From: Zeugodacus cucurbitae
Taxonomy: Eukaryota; Arthropoda; Insecta; Diptera; Tephritidae
Length of the DNA stretch: 64,000 bases
Direction of reading: 5' to 3'
Assembly (NCBI RefSeq): GCF_028554725.1
Contig: NC_071672.1
Coordinates: 4,494,501 to 4,558,500, forward strand
The translations under genes and the position numbers were made by a program. Below the pieces are notes generated by a model that was not told the DNA's origin, did no database searches, and saw only the letters and a list, made by a program, of their open reading frames with translations. Below are positions 1 to 11,145 of this stretch, in pieces; the stretch's first letter is position 1, and each line of letters begins with the position of its first letter.

Positions 1-390
1 TGTCTTGTCTTGTCTTGCCTTATCTTGTCTTGTCTTGTCGTGTCTTGTCCTGTCCTGTCCTGTCGTGTGTTGTGTTGTCTTGTGATGTCTTGTCTTGTCT
101 TGTCTTGTCATGTCTTGTCTTGTCTTGTCTTGCCTTATCTTGTCTTGTCTTGTCGTGTCTTGTCCTGTCCTGTCCTGTCGTGTGTTGTGTTGTTTTGTCT
201 TGTCTTGTCGTGTCTTGTCTTGTCTTGTCTTGTCTTGTCTTGTCGTGTCTTGTCTTGTCTTGTCTTGTCTTGTCTTGTCTTGTCTTGTCTTGTCTTGTCT
301 TGTCTTGTCTTGTCTTGTCTTGTCTTGTCTTGTCTTGTCTTGTCTTGTCTTGTCTTGTCTTGTCTTGTCTTGTCTTGTCTTGTCTTGTCT

Positions 391-1465
391 TGTCATGTCA
401 TGCCATGTCGTATGTTGTCTTGTCTTGTCTTGTCTTGTTTTTCTTGTCATGTCTTATCTTGTCTTGTCTTGTCTTGTCTTGTTTTGCCTTGTCTTGTCTG
501 GTCTTGTCTTGTCTTGTCCTGTCCTGTCGTGTCATGTGTTGTTTTGTCTTGTCTTTTCTTGTCTTGTCTTGTCTTGTCTTGTTTTGTCTTGTCTTGTTTT
601 GTCTTGTCTTGTCTTGCCTTGTCTTGTCTTGTCTTGTCTTGTCTTGTCTTGTCTTGTCTTGTTTTGTCTTGTCTTGTTTTGTCTTGTCTTGTCGTGTCTT
701 GTCTTGTCTTGTCTTGTCTTGTCTTGTCTTGTCTTGTCTTGTCTTGTCTTGTCTTGTCTTGTCATGTCATGCCATGTCGTATGTTGTGTTGTTTTGTCTT
801 GTCTTGTCTTGTTTTTCTTGTCATGTCTTATCTTGTCTTGTCTTGTCTTGTCTTGTTTTGCCTTGTCTTGTCTGGTCTTGTCTTGTCTTGTCCTGTCCTG
901 TCGTGTCATGTGTTGTTTTGTCTTGTCTTTTCTTGTCTTGTCTTGTCTTGTCTTGTTTTGTCTTGTCTTGTTTTGTCTTGTCTTGTCGTGTCTTGTCTTG
1001 TCTTGTCTTGTCTTGTCTTGTCTGGTCTTGTCGTGTCTTGTCTTGTCTTGTCTTGTCTTGTCTTGTCTTGTCTTGTCTTGTCTTGTCTTGTCTTGTCTTG
1101 TCTTGTCTTGTCTTGTCTTGTCTTGTCTTGTCTTGTCTTGTCTTGTCTTGTCTTGTCTTGTCTTGTCTTGTCATGTCATGCCATGTCGTATGTTGTCTTG
1201 TCTTGTCTTGTCTTGTTTTTCTTGTCATGTCTTATCTTGTCTTGTCTTGTCTTGTCTTGTTTTGCCTTGTCTTGTCTGGTCTTGTCTTGTCTTGTCCTGT
1301 CCTGTCGTGTCATGTGTTGTTTTGTCTTGTCTTTTCTTGTCTTGTCTTGTCTTGTCTTGTTTTGTCTTGTCTTGTTTTGTCTTGTCTTGTCTTGCCTTGT
1401 CTTGTCTTGTCTTGTCTTGTCTTGTCTTGTCTTGTCTTGTCTTGTCTTGTCTTGTCTTGTCTTGT
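391..1465. repeat. Triplicated submodule, long unit 1
   Basis: Three direct copies, each running from TCATGTCATGCCATGTCG through a GTTTTTCTTG (a 4-base monomer), CATGTCTTATC, TTTTGCCTTG, TCTGG, double TCCTG, TCGTGTCATGTGTTG and TTTTG variants. Markers at 401, 770 and 1179 give spacings of 369 and 409 bases. The spacing is always 4 modulo 5 because of the single 4-base monomer. Confidence 0.85.
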
Positions 1466-1508
1466 CCTGTCTGTCTGTCCTGTCTTGTCTTGTCATGTCA
1501 TGTCATGT

Positions 1509-1539
<31 letters not shown>

Positions 1540-1876
1540 TTTTCTTCTCTTGTCTTGTCTTGTCTTGTCTTGTCTTGTCTTGTCTTGTCTTGTCTTGTCT
1601 TGTCTTGTCTTGTCTTGTCTTGTCTTGTCTTGTCTTGTCTTGTCTTGTCTTGTCTTGTCTTGTCTTGTCTTGTCTTGTCTTGTCTTGTCTTGTCTTGTCT
1701 TGTCTTGTCTTGTCCTGTCTGTCTGTCCTGTCTTGTCTTGTCATGTCATGTCATGTGTGGTTTTGTCTTGTCTTGTCTTGGTTTGTCTTGTCTTGTCTTG
1801 TCTTGTCTTGTCTTGTTTTGTCTTGTCTTGTCTTGTCTTGTATTGTCTTGTCTTGTCTTGTCTTGTCTTGTCATGT

Positions 1877-1908
<32 letters not shown>

Positions 1909-2519
1909 TGTCCTGTCTTGTCTTGTCATGTCATGTCATGTGTTGTTTTGTCTTGTCTTGTCTTGTTTTGTCTTGTCTTGTATTGTATTGTCTTGTCTTG
2001 TCTTGTCTTGTCTTGTCTTGTCTTCTTTTGTTTTGTCTTGCCTTGTCTTGACTTGTCTTGTCTTGTCTTGTCTTGTCTTGTCTTGTCTTGTCTTGTCTTG
2101 TCTTGTCTTGTCTTGTCTTGTCTTGTCTTGTCTTGTCTTGTCTTGTCTTGTCTTGTCTTGTCTTGTCTTGTCTTGTCTTGTCTTGTCTTGTCTTGTCCTG
2201 TTCTGTCTTGTCTTGTCTTGTCTTGTCTTGTCATGTCTTATCTTGTCTTGTCTTGTCTTGTCATGTCATGTCATGTCATGTCATGTCTTGTCTTGTCTTG
2301 TCTTGTCTTGTCTTGTCATGTGTTGTGCTGTGTTGTGTTGTCTTGTCTTGTTTTGTCTTGTCTTGTCTTGTCTTGTCTTTTCTTGTCTTGTCTTGTCTTG
2401 TCTTGTCTTGTCTTGTCTTGTCTTGTCTTGTCTTGTCTTGTATTGTCTTGTCTTGTCTTTTCTTGTCTTGTCTTGTCCTGTCTGTCTGTCCTGTCTTGTC
2501 TTGTCATGTCATGTCATGT

Positions 2520-2550
<31 letters not shown>

Positions 2551-2631
2551 TTTTCTTCTCTTGTCTTGTCTTGTCTTGTCTTGTCTTGTCTTGTCTTGTC
2601 TTGTCTTGTCTTGTCCTGTCTGTCTGTCCTG
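1466..2631. repeat. Four TGTC-tetramer motifs, long unit 1
   Basis: The motif CCTGTCTGTCTGTCCTG, which contains two 4-base monomers, occurs at 1466, 1714, 2477 and 2615. Each is followed by three TCATG and a GTGTTG or GTGTGG. Between the second and third lie the rare markers TCTTCTTTTG, CCTTGTCTTGACTTG (near 2040) and TCCTGTTCTG (near 2196). Confidence 0.88.
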
Positions 2632-2777
2632 TCTTGTCTTGTCATGTCATGTCATGTGTTGTTTTGTCTTGTCTTGTCTTGGTTTGTCTTGTCTTGTCTT
2701 GTCTTGTCTTGTCTTGTTTTGTCTTGTCTTGTCTTGTCTTGTATTGTCTTGTCTTGTCTTGTCTTGTCTTGTCATGT

Positions 2778-2808
<31 letters not shown>

Positions 2809-3200
2809 TTTTCTTGTCTTGTCTTGTCTTGTCTTGTCATGTCTTGTCTTGTCTTGTCTTGTCGTGTCTTGTCTTGTCTTGTCTTGTCTGGTCATGTCAT
2901 GTCATGTCATGTCATGTCATGTGTTGTGCTGTGTTGTGTTGTCTTGTCTTGTTTTGTCTTGTTTTGTTTTGTCTTGTCTTGTCTTGTCTTGTCTTGTCTT
3001 GTCTTGTCTTGTCTTGTCTTGTCTTGTCTTGTCTTGTCTTGTCTTGTCTTGTCTTGTCTTGTCTTGTCTTGTCTTGTCTTGTCATGTCATGTCATGTCAT
3101 GTCGTATGTTGTGTTGTTTTGTTTTGTCTTGTCTTGTCTTGTCTTGTCTTGTCTTGTCTTGTCTTGTCTTGTCTGGTCTTGTCTTGTCTTGTCTTATCTT

Positions 3201-4150
3201 CTTAATTAATTTAAAAGCAAATCAAACACAATTGTCTTGTCTTGTCTTGTATTTTCCTGTTTCGCCTTGTCTTGTCTTATCTTCTTAATTAATTTAAAAA
3301 CGAATCAAACACAATTGTCTTGTCTTGTCTTGTTTTGTCCTGTCATGTCTTGTCATGTCTTGTCTTGTCTTGTCTTGTCCTGTCTTGTCTTCTTAATTAG
3401 TTTAGAAACAAATAAAAAAAATGTCTTGTCTTGTTTTGTTTTGTCATGTCTTGTCATGTCATGTCTTCTCTTGTTTTGTCTTATCTTCTTAATTAATTTA
3501 AAAACAAATCAAACACAATTGTCTTGTCTTGTCTTGTATTTTCCAGTCTGGCCTTGTCTTGTCTTGTCTTGTCTTGTCTTGTCTTGTTTTGTCTTGTCTT
3601 GTCTTGTCTTGTCTTGTCTTGCCTTGTCTTGTCTTGTCTTGTCTTGTCTTGTTTTATCTTCTTAATTAATTTAAAAACAAATCAAACACAATAGTCCTGT
3701 CTTGTCTTGTTTTGTCTTCTCTTCTTAATTAATTTAGAAACAAATAAAAAAAATGTCTTGACTTGTCTTGTATTTTCCTGTTTCGCCTTGTCTTGTCTTA
3801 TCTTCTTAATTAATTTAAAAATAAATCAAACACAATTGTCTTGTCTTGTCTTGTTTTGTCTTGTCATGTCTTGTCTTGTCTTGTCTTGTCCTGTCTTGTC
3901 TTCTTAATTAGTTTAGAAACAAATAAAAAAATGTCTTGTCTTGTTTTGTTTTGTCAAGAAACAAATAAAAAAAATGTCTTGACTTGTCTTTTATTTTCCT
4001 GTTTCGCCTTATCTTGTCTTATCTTCTTAATTAATTTAAAAATAAATCAAACACAATTGTCTTGTCTTGTCTTGTTTTGTCTTGTCATGTCTTGTCTTGT
4101 CTTGTCTTGTCCTGTCTTGTCTTCTTAATTAGTTTAGAAACAAATAAAAA
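3201..4150. repeat. Left copy of an internal duplication in AT-rich block 1
   Basis: The spacers from 3201 to about 4150 recur in the same order from 4982 to 5943, at an offset of 1781 bases at the left end and 1791 bases from about 3707 on. The offset changes by two monomers only. The segment between the copies (about 4150-4981) is itself made of similar spacers with a local 650-base recurrence of the TTTTCGTGTC marker (about 4281 and 4931). The same structure is present in block 2. Confidence 0.85.
3956..3975. other. Truncated AT spacer (deletion junction)
   Basis: Here TTTTGTC is joined directly to AAGAAACAAATAAA without the usual CTTAATTAGTTT head. This looks like a deletion or recombination junction between a pentamer monomer and the middle of a spacer. 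The same junction is found at 5747, 17,313 and 19,104, so it arose once and was copied by both the internal 1.79-kb duplication and the 13.36-kb duplication. Confidence 0.85.
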
Positions 4151-4981
4151 AATGTTTTGTCTTGTTTTGTTTTGTCATGTCTTGTCATGTCATGTCTTCT
4201 CTTGTTTTGTCTTATCTTCTTAATTAATTTAAAAACAAATCAAACACAATTGTCTTGTCTTGTCTTGTCTTGTCTTGTCTTTTCGTGTCTTGTCTTTTCT
4301 TGTCTGGTCTTGTCTTGTCTTGTCTTATCTTCTTAATTAATTTAAAAGCAAATCAAACACAATTGTCTTGTCTTGTCTTGTATTTTCCTGTTTCGCCTTG
4401 TCTTGTCTTATCTTCTTAATTAATTTAAAAACAAATCAAACACAATTGTCTTGTCTTGTCTTGTCTTGTCTTGTCTTGTCTTGTCTTGTCTTGTCTTGTC
4501 TTGTCTTGTCTTGTCTTGTCTTTTCTTGTCTGGCCTTGTCTTGTCTTGTTTTATCTTCTTAATTAATTTAAAAACAAATCAAACACAATAGTCCTGTCTT
4601 GTCTTGTTTTGTCTTCTCTTCTTAATTAATTTAGAAACAAATAAAAAAATGTCTTGACTTGTCTTGTATTTTCCTGTTTCGCCTTGTCTTGTCTTATCTT
4701 CTTAATTAATTTAAAAATAAATTAAACACAATTGTCTTGTTTTGTCTTGTCATGTCTTGTCTTGTCTTGTCTTGTCCTGTCTTGTCTTCTTAATTAGTTT
4801 AGAAACAAATAAAAAAATGTCTTGTCTTGTTTTGTTTTGTCATGTCTTCTCTTGTTTTGTCTTATCTTCTTAATTAATTTAAAAACAAATCAAACACAAT
4901 TGTCTTGTCTTGTCTTGTCTTGTCTTGTCTTTTCGTGTCTTGTCTTTTCTTGTCTGGTCTTGTCTTGTCTTGTCTTATCTT

Positions 4982-5943
4982 CTTAATTAATTTAAAAGCA
5001 AATCAAACACAATTGTCTTGTCTTGTCTTGTATTTTCCTGTTTCGCCTTGTCTTGTCTTATCTTCTTAATTAATTTAAAAACGAATCAAACACAATTGTC
5101 TTGTCTTGTCTTGTTTTGTCCTGTCATGTCTTGTCATGTCTTGTCTTGTCTTGTCTTGTCCTGTCTTGTCTTCTTAATTAGTTTAGAAACAAATAAAAAA
5201 AATGTCTTGTCTTGTTTTGTTTTGTCATGTCTTGTCATGTCATGTCTTCTCTTGTTTTGTCTTATCTTCTTAATTAATTTAAAAACAAATCAAACACAAT
5301 TGTCTTGTCTTGTCTTGTATTTTCCAGTCTGGCCTTGTCTTGTCTTGTCTTGTCTTGTCTTGTCTTGTCTTGTCTTGTTTTGTCTTGTCTTGTCTTGTCT
5401 TGTCTTGTCTTGCCTTGTCTTGTCTTGTCTTGTCTTGTCTTGTTTTATCTTCTTAATTAATTTAAAAACAAATCAAACACAATAGTCCTGTCTTGTCTTG
5501 TTTTGTCTTCTCTTCTTAATTAATTTAGAAACAAATAAAAAAAATGTCTTGACTTGTCTTGTATTTTCCTGTTTCGCCTTGTCTTGTCTTATCTTCTTAA
5601 TTAATTTAAAAATAAATCAAACACAATTGTCTTGTCTTGTCTTGTTTTGTCTTGTCATGTCTTGTCTTGTCTTGTCTTGTCCTGTCTTGTCTTCTTAATT
5701 AGTTTAGAAACAAATAAAAAAATGTCTTGTCTTGTTTTGTTTTGTCAAGAAACAAATAAAAAAAATGTCTTGACTTGTCTTTTATTTTCCTGTTTCGCCT
5801 TGTCTTGTCTTATCTTCTTAATTAATTTAAAAATAAATCAAACACAATTGTCTTGTCTTGTCTTGTTTTGTCTTGTCATGTCTTGTCTTGTCTTGTCTTG
5901 TCCTGTCTTGTCTTCTTAATTAGTTTAGAAACAAATAAAAAAA
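4982..5943. repeat. Right copy of the internal duplication in AT-rich block 1
   Basis: It matches 3201-4150 spacer for spacer, including the GCAAATC and ACGAATC variants at its start and the truncated AAGAAAC spacer near its end. After it the array returns to pure pentamer repeats with a fragment of the unit start segment. Confidence 0.85.
5747..5766. other. Truncated AT spacer, second copy
   Basis: It has the same join as at 3956, in the right copy of the internal duplication (offset 1791). Confidence 0.85.
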
Positions 5944-6168
5944 TGTCTTGTCTTGTTTTGTTTTGTCATGTCTTGTCATGTCATGTCTTCTCTTGTTTTG
6001 TCATGTCTTGTCTTGTCTTGTCTTGCCTTATCTTGTCTTGTCTTGTCGTGTCTTGTCCTGTCCTGTCCTGTCGTGTGTTGTGTTGTCTTGTGATGTCTTG
6101 TCTTGTCTTGTCTTGTCATGTCTTGTCTTGTCTTGTCTTGCCTTATCTTGTCTTGTCTTGTCTTGTCT

Positions 6169-6533
6169 TGTCATGTCATGCCATGTCGTATGTTGTGTTG
6201 TTTTGTCTTGTCTTGTCTTGTTTTTCTTGTCATGTCTTATCTTGTCTTGTCTTGTCTTGTCTTGTTTTGCCTTGTCTTGTCTGGTCTTGTCTTGTCTTGT
6301 CCTGTCCTGTCGTGTCATGTGTTGTTTTGTCTTGTCTTTTCTTGTCTTGTCTTGTCTTGTCTTGTTTTGTCTTGTCTTGTTTTGTCTTGTCTTGTCGTGT
6401 CTTGTCTTGTCTTGTCTTGTCTTGTCTTGTCTGGTCTTGTCGTGTCTTGTCTTGTCTTGTCTTGTCTTGTCTTGTCTTGTCTTGTCTTGTCTTGTCTTGT
6501 CTTGTCTTGTCTTGTCTTGTCATGTCATGTCAT
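6169..6533. repeat. Single extra copy of the submodule inside the long-form segment (unit 1)
   Basis: One copy of the TGCCATGTCGTATG submodule (marker 6179) lies after the AT-rich block and a partial start segment. It is followed by a run of TCATG and a further GTCGTATGTTGTG marker at 6549. Confidence 0.75.
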
Positions 6534-8566
6534 GTCATGTCATGTCATGTCGTATGTTGTGTTGTTTTGTTTTGTCTTGTCTTGTCTTGTCTTGTCTTGT
6601 CTTGTCTTGTCTTGTCTTGTCTTGTCTTGTCTTGTCTTGTCTTGTCTTGTCTTGTCTTGTCTTGTCTTGTTTTGCCTTGTCTTGTCTGGTCTTGTCTTGT
6701 CTTGTCCTGTCCTGTCGTGTCATGTGTTGTTTTGTCTTGTCTTTTCTTGTCTTGTCTTGTCTTGTCTTGTTTTGTCTTGTCTTGTTTTGTCTTGTTTTGT
6801 CTTGTTTTGTTTTGTCTTGTCTTGTCTTGTCTTGTCTTGTCTTGTCTTGTCTTGTCTTGTCTTGTCTTGTCTTGTCTTGTCTTGTCTTGTCTTGTCTTGT
6901 CTTGTCTTGTCTTGTCATGTCATGTCATGTCATGTCGTATGTTGTGTTGTTTTGTTTTGTCTTGTCTTGTCTTGTCTTGTCTTGTCTTGTCTTGTCTTGT
7001 CTTGTCTTGTCTTGTCTTGTCTTGTCTTGTCTTGTCTTGTCTTGTCTTGTCTTGTCTTGTCTTGTCTTGCCTTGCCTTGTCTTGTCTTGTCTTGTCTTGT
7101 CTTGTCTTGTCCTGTCTTGTCTGGTCATGTCATGTCATGTCATGTCATGTCATGTGTTGTGCTGTGTTGTCTTGTCTTGCCTTGTCTTGTCTTGTCTTGT
7201 CTTGTCTTGTCTTGTCCTGTCTTGTCTGGTCATGTCATGTCATGTCATGTCATGTGTTGTGCTGTGTTGTGTTGTCTTGTCTTGTTTTGTCTTGTTTTGT
7301 TTTGTCTTGTCTTGTCTTGTCTTGTCTTGTCTTGTCTTGTCTTGTCTTGTCTTGTCTTGCCTTGTCTTGTCTTGTCTTGTCTTGTCTTGTCTTGTCTTGT
7401 CTTGTCTTGTCTTGTCTTGTCCTGTCTTGTCTTGTCTTGTCTTGTCTTGTCTGGTCATGTCATGTCATGTCATGTCATGTCATGTGTTGTGCTGTGTTGT
7501 GTTGTCTTGTCTTGTTTTGTCTTGTTTTGTTTTGTCTTGTTTTGTCTTGTATTGTCTTGTCTTGTCTTGTCTTATCTTGTCTTGTCATGTCATGTCATGT
7601 CATGTCGTATGTTGTGTTGTTGTCTTGTCTTGTCTTGTCATGTCTTGTCTTGTCTTGTTTTGTCTTGTCTTGTCTTGTCTTGTCTTGTCTTGTCTTGTCT
7701 TGTCTTGTCTTGTCTTGTCTTGTCTTGTCTTGTCTTGTCTTGTCTTGTCTTGTCTTGTCTTGTCTTGTCTTGCCTTGTCTTGTCTTGTCTTGTCTTGTCT
7801 TGTCTTGTCTTGTCCTGTCTTGTCTGGTCATGTTATGTCATGTCATGTCATGTGTTGTGCTGTGTTGTGCTGTGTTGTGTTGTCTTGTCTTGTTTTGTCT
7901 TGTCTTGTCTTGTCTTGTCTTGTCTTGTCTTGTCTTGTCTTGTCTTGTCTTGCCTTGTCTTGTCTTGTCTTGTCCTGTCTTGTCTTGTCTCGTCTTGTCA
8001 TGTCATGTCATGTCATGTCGTATGTTGTCTTGTGTTGTGTTGTCTTGTCTTTTCTTTGCTCGTCTTGTCTTGTCTTGTCTTGTGTTGTCTTGTCTTTTCT
8101 TTTCTTTTCTTGTCTTGTCTTGTCTTGTCTTGTCTTTTCTTGTCTTGTCTTGTCATGTGTTGTTTTGTCTTGTCTTGTCTTGTTTTGTCTTGTCTTGTCT
8201 TGTCTTGTCTTGTTTTGTCTTGTCTTGTCTTGTCTTGTCTTGTCTTGTCTTGTCTTGTCTTGTCTTGTCTTGTCTTGTCTTGTCTTGTCTTGTCTTGTCT
8301 TGTCTTGTCTTGTCTTGTCTTGTCTTGTCTTGTCTTGTCTTGTCTAGTCTTGTCTTGTCTTGTCTTGTCTTGTCTTGTCTTGTCTTGTCTTGTCTTGTCT
8401 TGTCTTGTCTTGTCTTGTCTTGTCTTGTCTTGTCTTGTCTTGTCTTGTCTTGTCTTGTCTTGTCTTGTCTTGTCTTGTCTTGTCTTGTCTTGTCTTGTCT
8501 TGTCTTGTCTTGTCTTGTCTTGTCTTGTCTTGTCTTGTCTTGTCTTGTCTTGTCTTGTGTTGTCTT

Positions 8567-8796
8567 GTGATGTCTTGTCTTGTCTTGTCTTGTCATGTCT
8601 TGTCTTGTCTTGTCTTGCCTTATCTTGTCTTGTCTTGTCGTGTCTTGTCCTGTCCTGTCCTGTCGTGTGTTGTGTTGTCTTGTGATGTCTTGTCTTGTCT
8701 TGTCTTGTCATGTCTTGTCTTGTCTTGTCTTGCCTTATCTTGTCTTGTCTTGTCGTGTCTTGTCCTGTCCTGTCCTGTCGTGTGTTGTGTTGTTTT
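8567..8796. repeat. 115-bp tandem duplication at the unit start (short unit 1)
   Basis: Two direct copies of a 23-monomer segment, each starting with GTGATG and containing TCATG, CCTTATC, TCGTG, three TCCTG in a row and GTGTTGTGTTG. The copies are separated by exactly 115 bases. The second copy ends in TTTTG where the first has TCTTG. The window opens inside the first of the two copies of long unit 1 (second copy from about 82). Confidence 0.85.
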
Positions 8797-9005
8797 GTCT
8801 TGTCTTGTCGTGTCTTGTCTTGTCTTGTCTTGTCTTGTCTTGTCTTGTCGTGTCTTGTCTTGTCTTGTCTTGTCTTGTCTTGTCTTGTCTTGTCTTGTCT
8901 TGTCTTGTCTTGTCTTGTCTTGTCTTGTCTTGTCTTGTCTTGTCTTGTCTTGTCTTGTCTTGTCTTGTCTTGTCTTGTCTTGTCTTGTCTTGTCTTGTCT
9001 TGTCT

Positions 9006-10060
9006 TGTCATGTCATGCCATGTCGTATGTTGTCTTGTCTTGTCTTGTCTTGTCTTGTCTTGTTTTTCTTGTCATGTCTTATCTTGTCTTGTCTTGTCTT
9101 GTCTTGTTTTGCCTTGTCTTGTCTGGTCTTGTCTTGTCTTGTCCTGTCCTGTCGTGTCATGTGTTGTTTTGTCTTGTCTTTTCTTGTCTTGTCTTGTCTT
9201 GTCTTGTTTTGTCTTGTCTTGTTTTGTCTTGTCTTGTCTTGCCTTGTCTTGTCTTGTCTTGTCTTGTCTTGTCTTGTCTTGTCTTGTTTTGTCTTGTCTT
9301 GTTTTGTCTTGTCTTGTCGTGTCTTGTCTTGTCTTGTCTTGTCTTGTCTTGTCTTGTCTTGTCTTGTCTTGTCTTGTCTTGTCTTGTCTTGTCTTGTCTT
9401 GTCATGTCATGCCATGTCGTATGTTGTGTTGTTTTGTCTTGTCTTGTCTTGTTTTTCTTGTCATGTCTTATCTTGTCTTGTCTTGTCTTGTCTTGTTTTG
9501 CCTTGTCTTGTCTGGTCTTGTCTTGTCTTGTCCTGTCCTGTCGTGTCATGTGTTGTTTTGTCTTGTCTTTTCTTGTCTTGTCTTGTCTTGTCTTGTTTTG
9601 TCTTGTCTTGTTTTGTCTTGTCTTGTCGTGTCTTGTCTTGTCTTGTCTTGTCTTGTCTTGTCTGGTCTTGTCGTGTCTTGTCTTGTCTTGTCTTGTCTTG
9701 TCTTGTCTTGTCTTGTCTTGTCTTGTCTTGTCTTGTCTTGTCTTGTCTTGTCTTGTCTTGTCTTGTCATGTCATGCCATGTCGTATGTTGTCTTGTCTTG
9801 TCTTGTCTTGTTTTTCTTGTCATGTCTTATCTTGTCTTGTCTTGTCTTGTCTTGTTTTGCCTTGTCTTGTCTGGTCTTGTCTTGTCTTGTCCTGTCCTGT
9901 CGTGTCATGTGTTGTTTTGTCTTGTCTTTTCTTGTCTTGTCTTGTCTTGTCTTGTTTTGTCTTGTCTTGTTTTGTCTTGTCTTGTCTTGCCTTGTCTTGT
10001 CTTGTCTTGTCTTGTCTTGTCTTGTCTTGTCTTGTCTTGTCTTGTCTTGTCTTGTCTTGT
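9006..10060. repeat. Triplicated submodule, short unit 1
   Basis: Markers TGCCATGTCGTATG at 9016, 9410 and 9774 (spacings 394 and 364 bases). Same variant order as at 391-1465. Confidence 0.85.
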
Positions 10061-10103
10061 CCTGTCTGTCTGTCCTGTCTTGTCTTGTCATGTCATGTCA
10101 TGT

Positions 10104-10134
<31 letters not shown>

Positions 10135-10451
10135 TTTTCTTCTCTTGTCTTGTCTTGTCTTGTCTTGTCTTGTCTTGTCTTGTCTTGTCTTGTCTTGTCT
10201 TGTCTTGTCTTGTCTTGTCTTGTCTTGTCTTGTCTTGTCTTGTCTTGTCTTGTCTTGTCTTGTCTTGTCTTGTCTTGTCTTGTCTTGTCCTGTCTGTCTG
10301 TCCTGTCTTGTCTTGTCATGTCATGTCATGTGTGGTTTTGTCTTGTCTTGTCTTGGTTTGTCTTGTCTTGTCTTGTCTTGTCTTGTCTTGTTTTGTCTTG
10401 TCTTGTCTTGTCTTGTATTGTCTTGTCTTGTCTTGTCTTGTCTTGTCATGT

Positions 10452-10483
<32 letters not shown>

Positions 10484-11114
10484 TGTCCTGTCTTGTCTTG
10501 TCATGTCATGTCATGTGTTGTTTTGTCTTGTCTTGTCTTGTTTTGTCTTGTCTTGTATTGTATTGTCTTGTCTTGTCTTGTCTTGTCTTGTCTTCTTTTG
10601 TTTTGTCTTGCCTTGTCTTGACTTGTCTTGTCTTGTCTTGTCTTGTCTTGTCTTGTCTTGTCTTGTCTTGTCTTGTCTTGTCTTGTCTTGTCTTGTCTTG
10701 TCTTGTCTTGTCTTGTCTTGTCTTGTCTTGTCTTGTCTTGTCTTGTCTTGTCTTGTCTTGTCTTGTCTTGTCTTGTCTTGTCTTGTCCTGTTCTGTCTTG
10801 TCTTGTCTTGTCTTGTCTTGTCATGTCTTATCTTGTCTTGTCTTGTCTTGTCATGTCATGTCATGTCATGTCATGTCTTGTCTTGTCTTGTCTTGTCTTG
10901 TCTTGTCATGTGTTGTGCTGTGTTGTGTTGTCTTGTCTTGTTTTGTCTTGTCTTGTCTTGTCTTGTCGTTTCTTGTCTTGTCTTGTCTTGTCTTGTCTTG
11001 TCTTGTCTTGTCTTGTCTTGTCTTGTCTTGTCTTGTATTGTCTTGTCTTGTCTTTTCTTGTCTTGTCTTGTCCTGTCTGTCTGTCCTGTCTTGTCTTGTC
11101 ATGTCATGTCATGT

Positions 11115-11145
<31 letters not shown>

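Larger units (their letters stand above)
3201..5943. repeat. AT-rich spacer block 1 in the satellite
   Basis: This block has about 30 short AT-rich spacers, roughly 25-35 bases each, separated by a few to a few dozen TCTTG-type monomers. By eye there are 18 spacers of the type CTTAATTAATTTAAAA followed by an AATCAAACACAA ending, 7 with TTAATTAGTTTAGAAAC followed by AAATAAAAAAA, 3 hybrids, and 2 truncated copies. Many are preceded by an arm containing GTATTTTCCTG and TTTCGCC. The spacers contain stop codons and no open frame of note. The origin is unknown; no transposon terminal repeats, tRNA-like box or protein similarity could be seen. The left half (3201 to about 4150) returns in the right half (4982-5943). 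Confidence 0.92.
3101..6933. repeat. Segment of 3833 bases present in long-form and absent from short-form units
   Basis: Four TCATG monomers followed by GTCGTATGTTGTGTTG and TTTTG occur at both ends (marker at 3101 and 6934), and only once in short-form units (11,701 and 24,923). The long form thus looks like a short form with an extra segment between two copies of this marker. The segment holds the AT-rich block plus a second partial unit start and one copy of the TGCCATG submodule (6179). Confidence 0.75.
1..8557. repeat. HOR long-form unit, copy 1 (5' end just outside the window)
   Basis: Position 1 aligns with 8601 of the next unit, so about 43 bases of this unit lie upstream and its full length would be about 8600 bases. 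Order of parts: start segment with CCTTATC and triple TCCTG; three submodules marked by TGCCATGTCGTATG (401, 770, 1179); four motifs with TGTC tetramers (1466-2631); TCATG and GTGTTGTGCTG cluster (about 2885-2940); AT-rich block (3201-5943); a second partial start segment (about 6003-6200); then a 3' part rich in TCATG runs and TTTTG, ending in nearly pure TCTTG (about 8216-8557). Copy 2 at 13285-21804 has the same order. Confidence 0.85.

Noticed and set aside
3201..3230. Promoter or replication origin in the AT-rich spacers
   Set aside because: AT-richness and TTAATTAA palindromes alone do not support a promoter or origin call; no neighbouring gene or initiator motif is visible.
3237..3665. 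Mixed open frames with FLINLKTNQTQ-type peptides in the AT-rich blocks
   Set aside because: These are translations of the spacers and pentamers together. They repeat with the spacers, shift frame between copies and end at spacer stop codons.
3201..5943. CRISPR array (short repeats separated by spacers)
   Set aside because: The AT-rich elements are not separated by unique spacers but by the same pentamer satellite, their spacing is irregular, and no cas gene is present.
3201..5943. Transposon or retroelement remnant
   Set aside because: No terminal inverted repeats, target-site duplication, poly-A end of a single insertion, or coding remnant could be recognised. An ancient origin cannot be excluded, so it is annotated only as a spacer block.
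8013..9011. Open frames on the - strand encoding (TRQDK)n
   Set aside because: Same cause on the complementary strand. They begin at CATG variants and end at random variant-made stops; no ribosome binding site, domain or codon signal.
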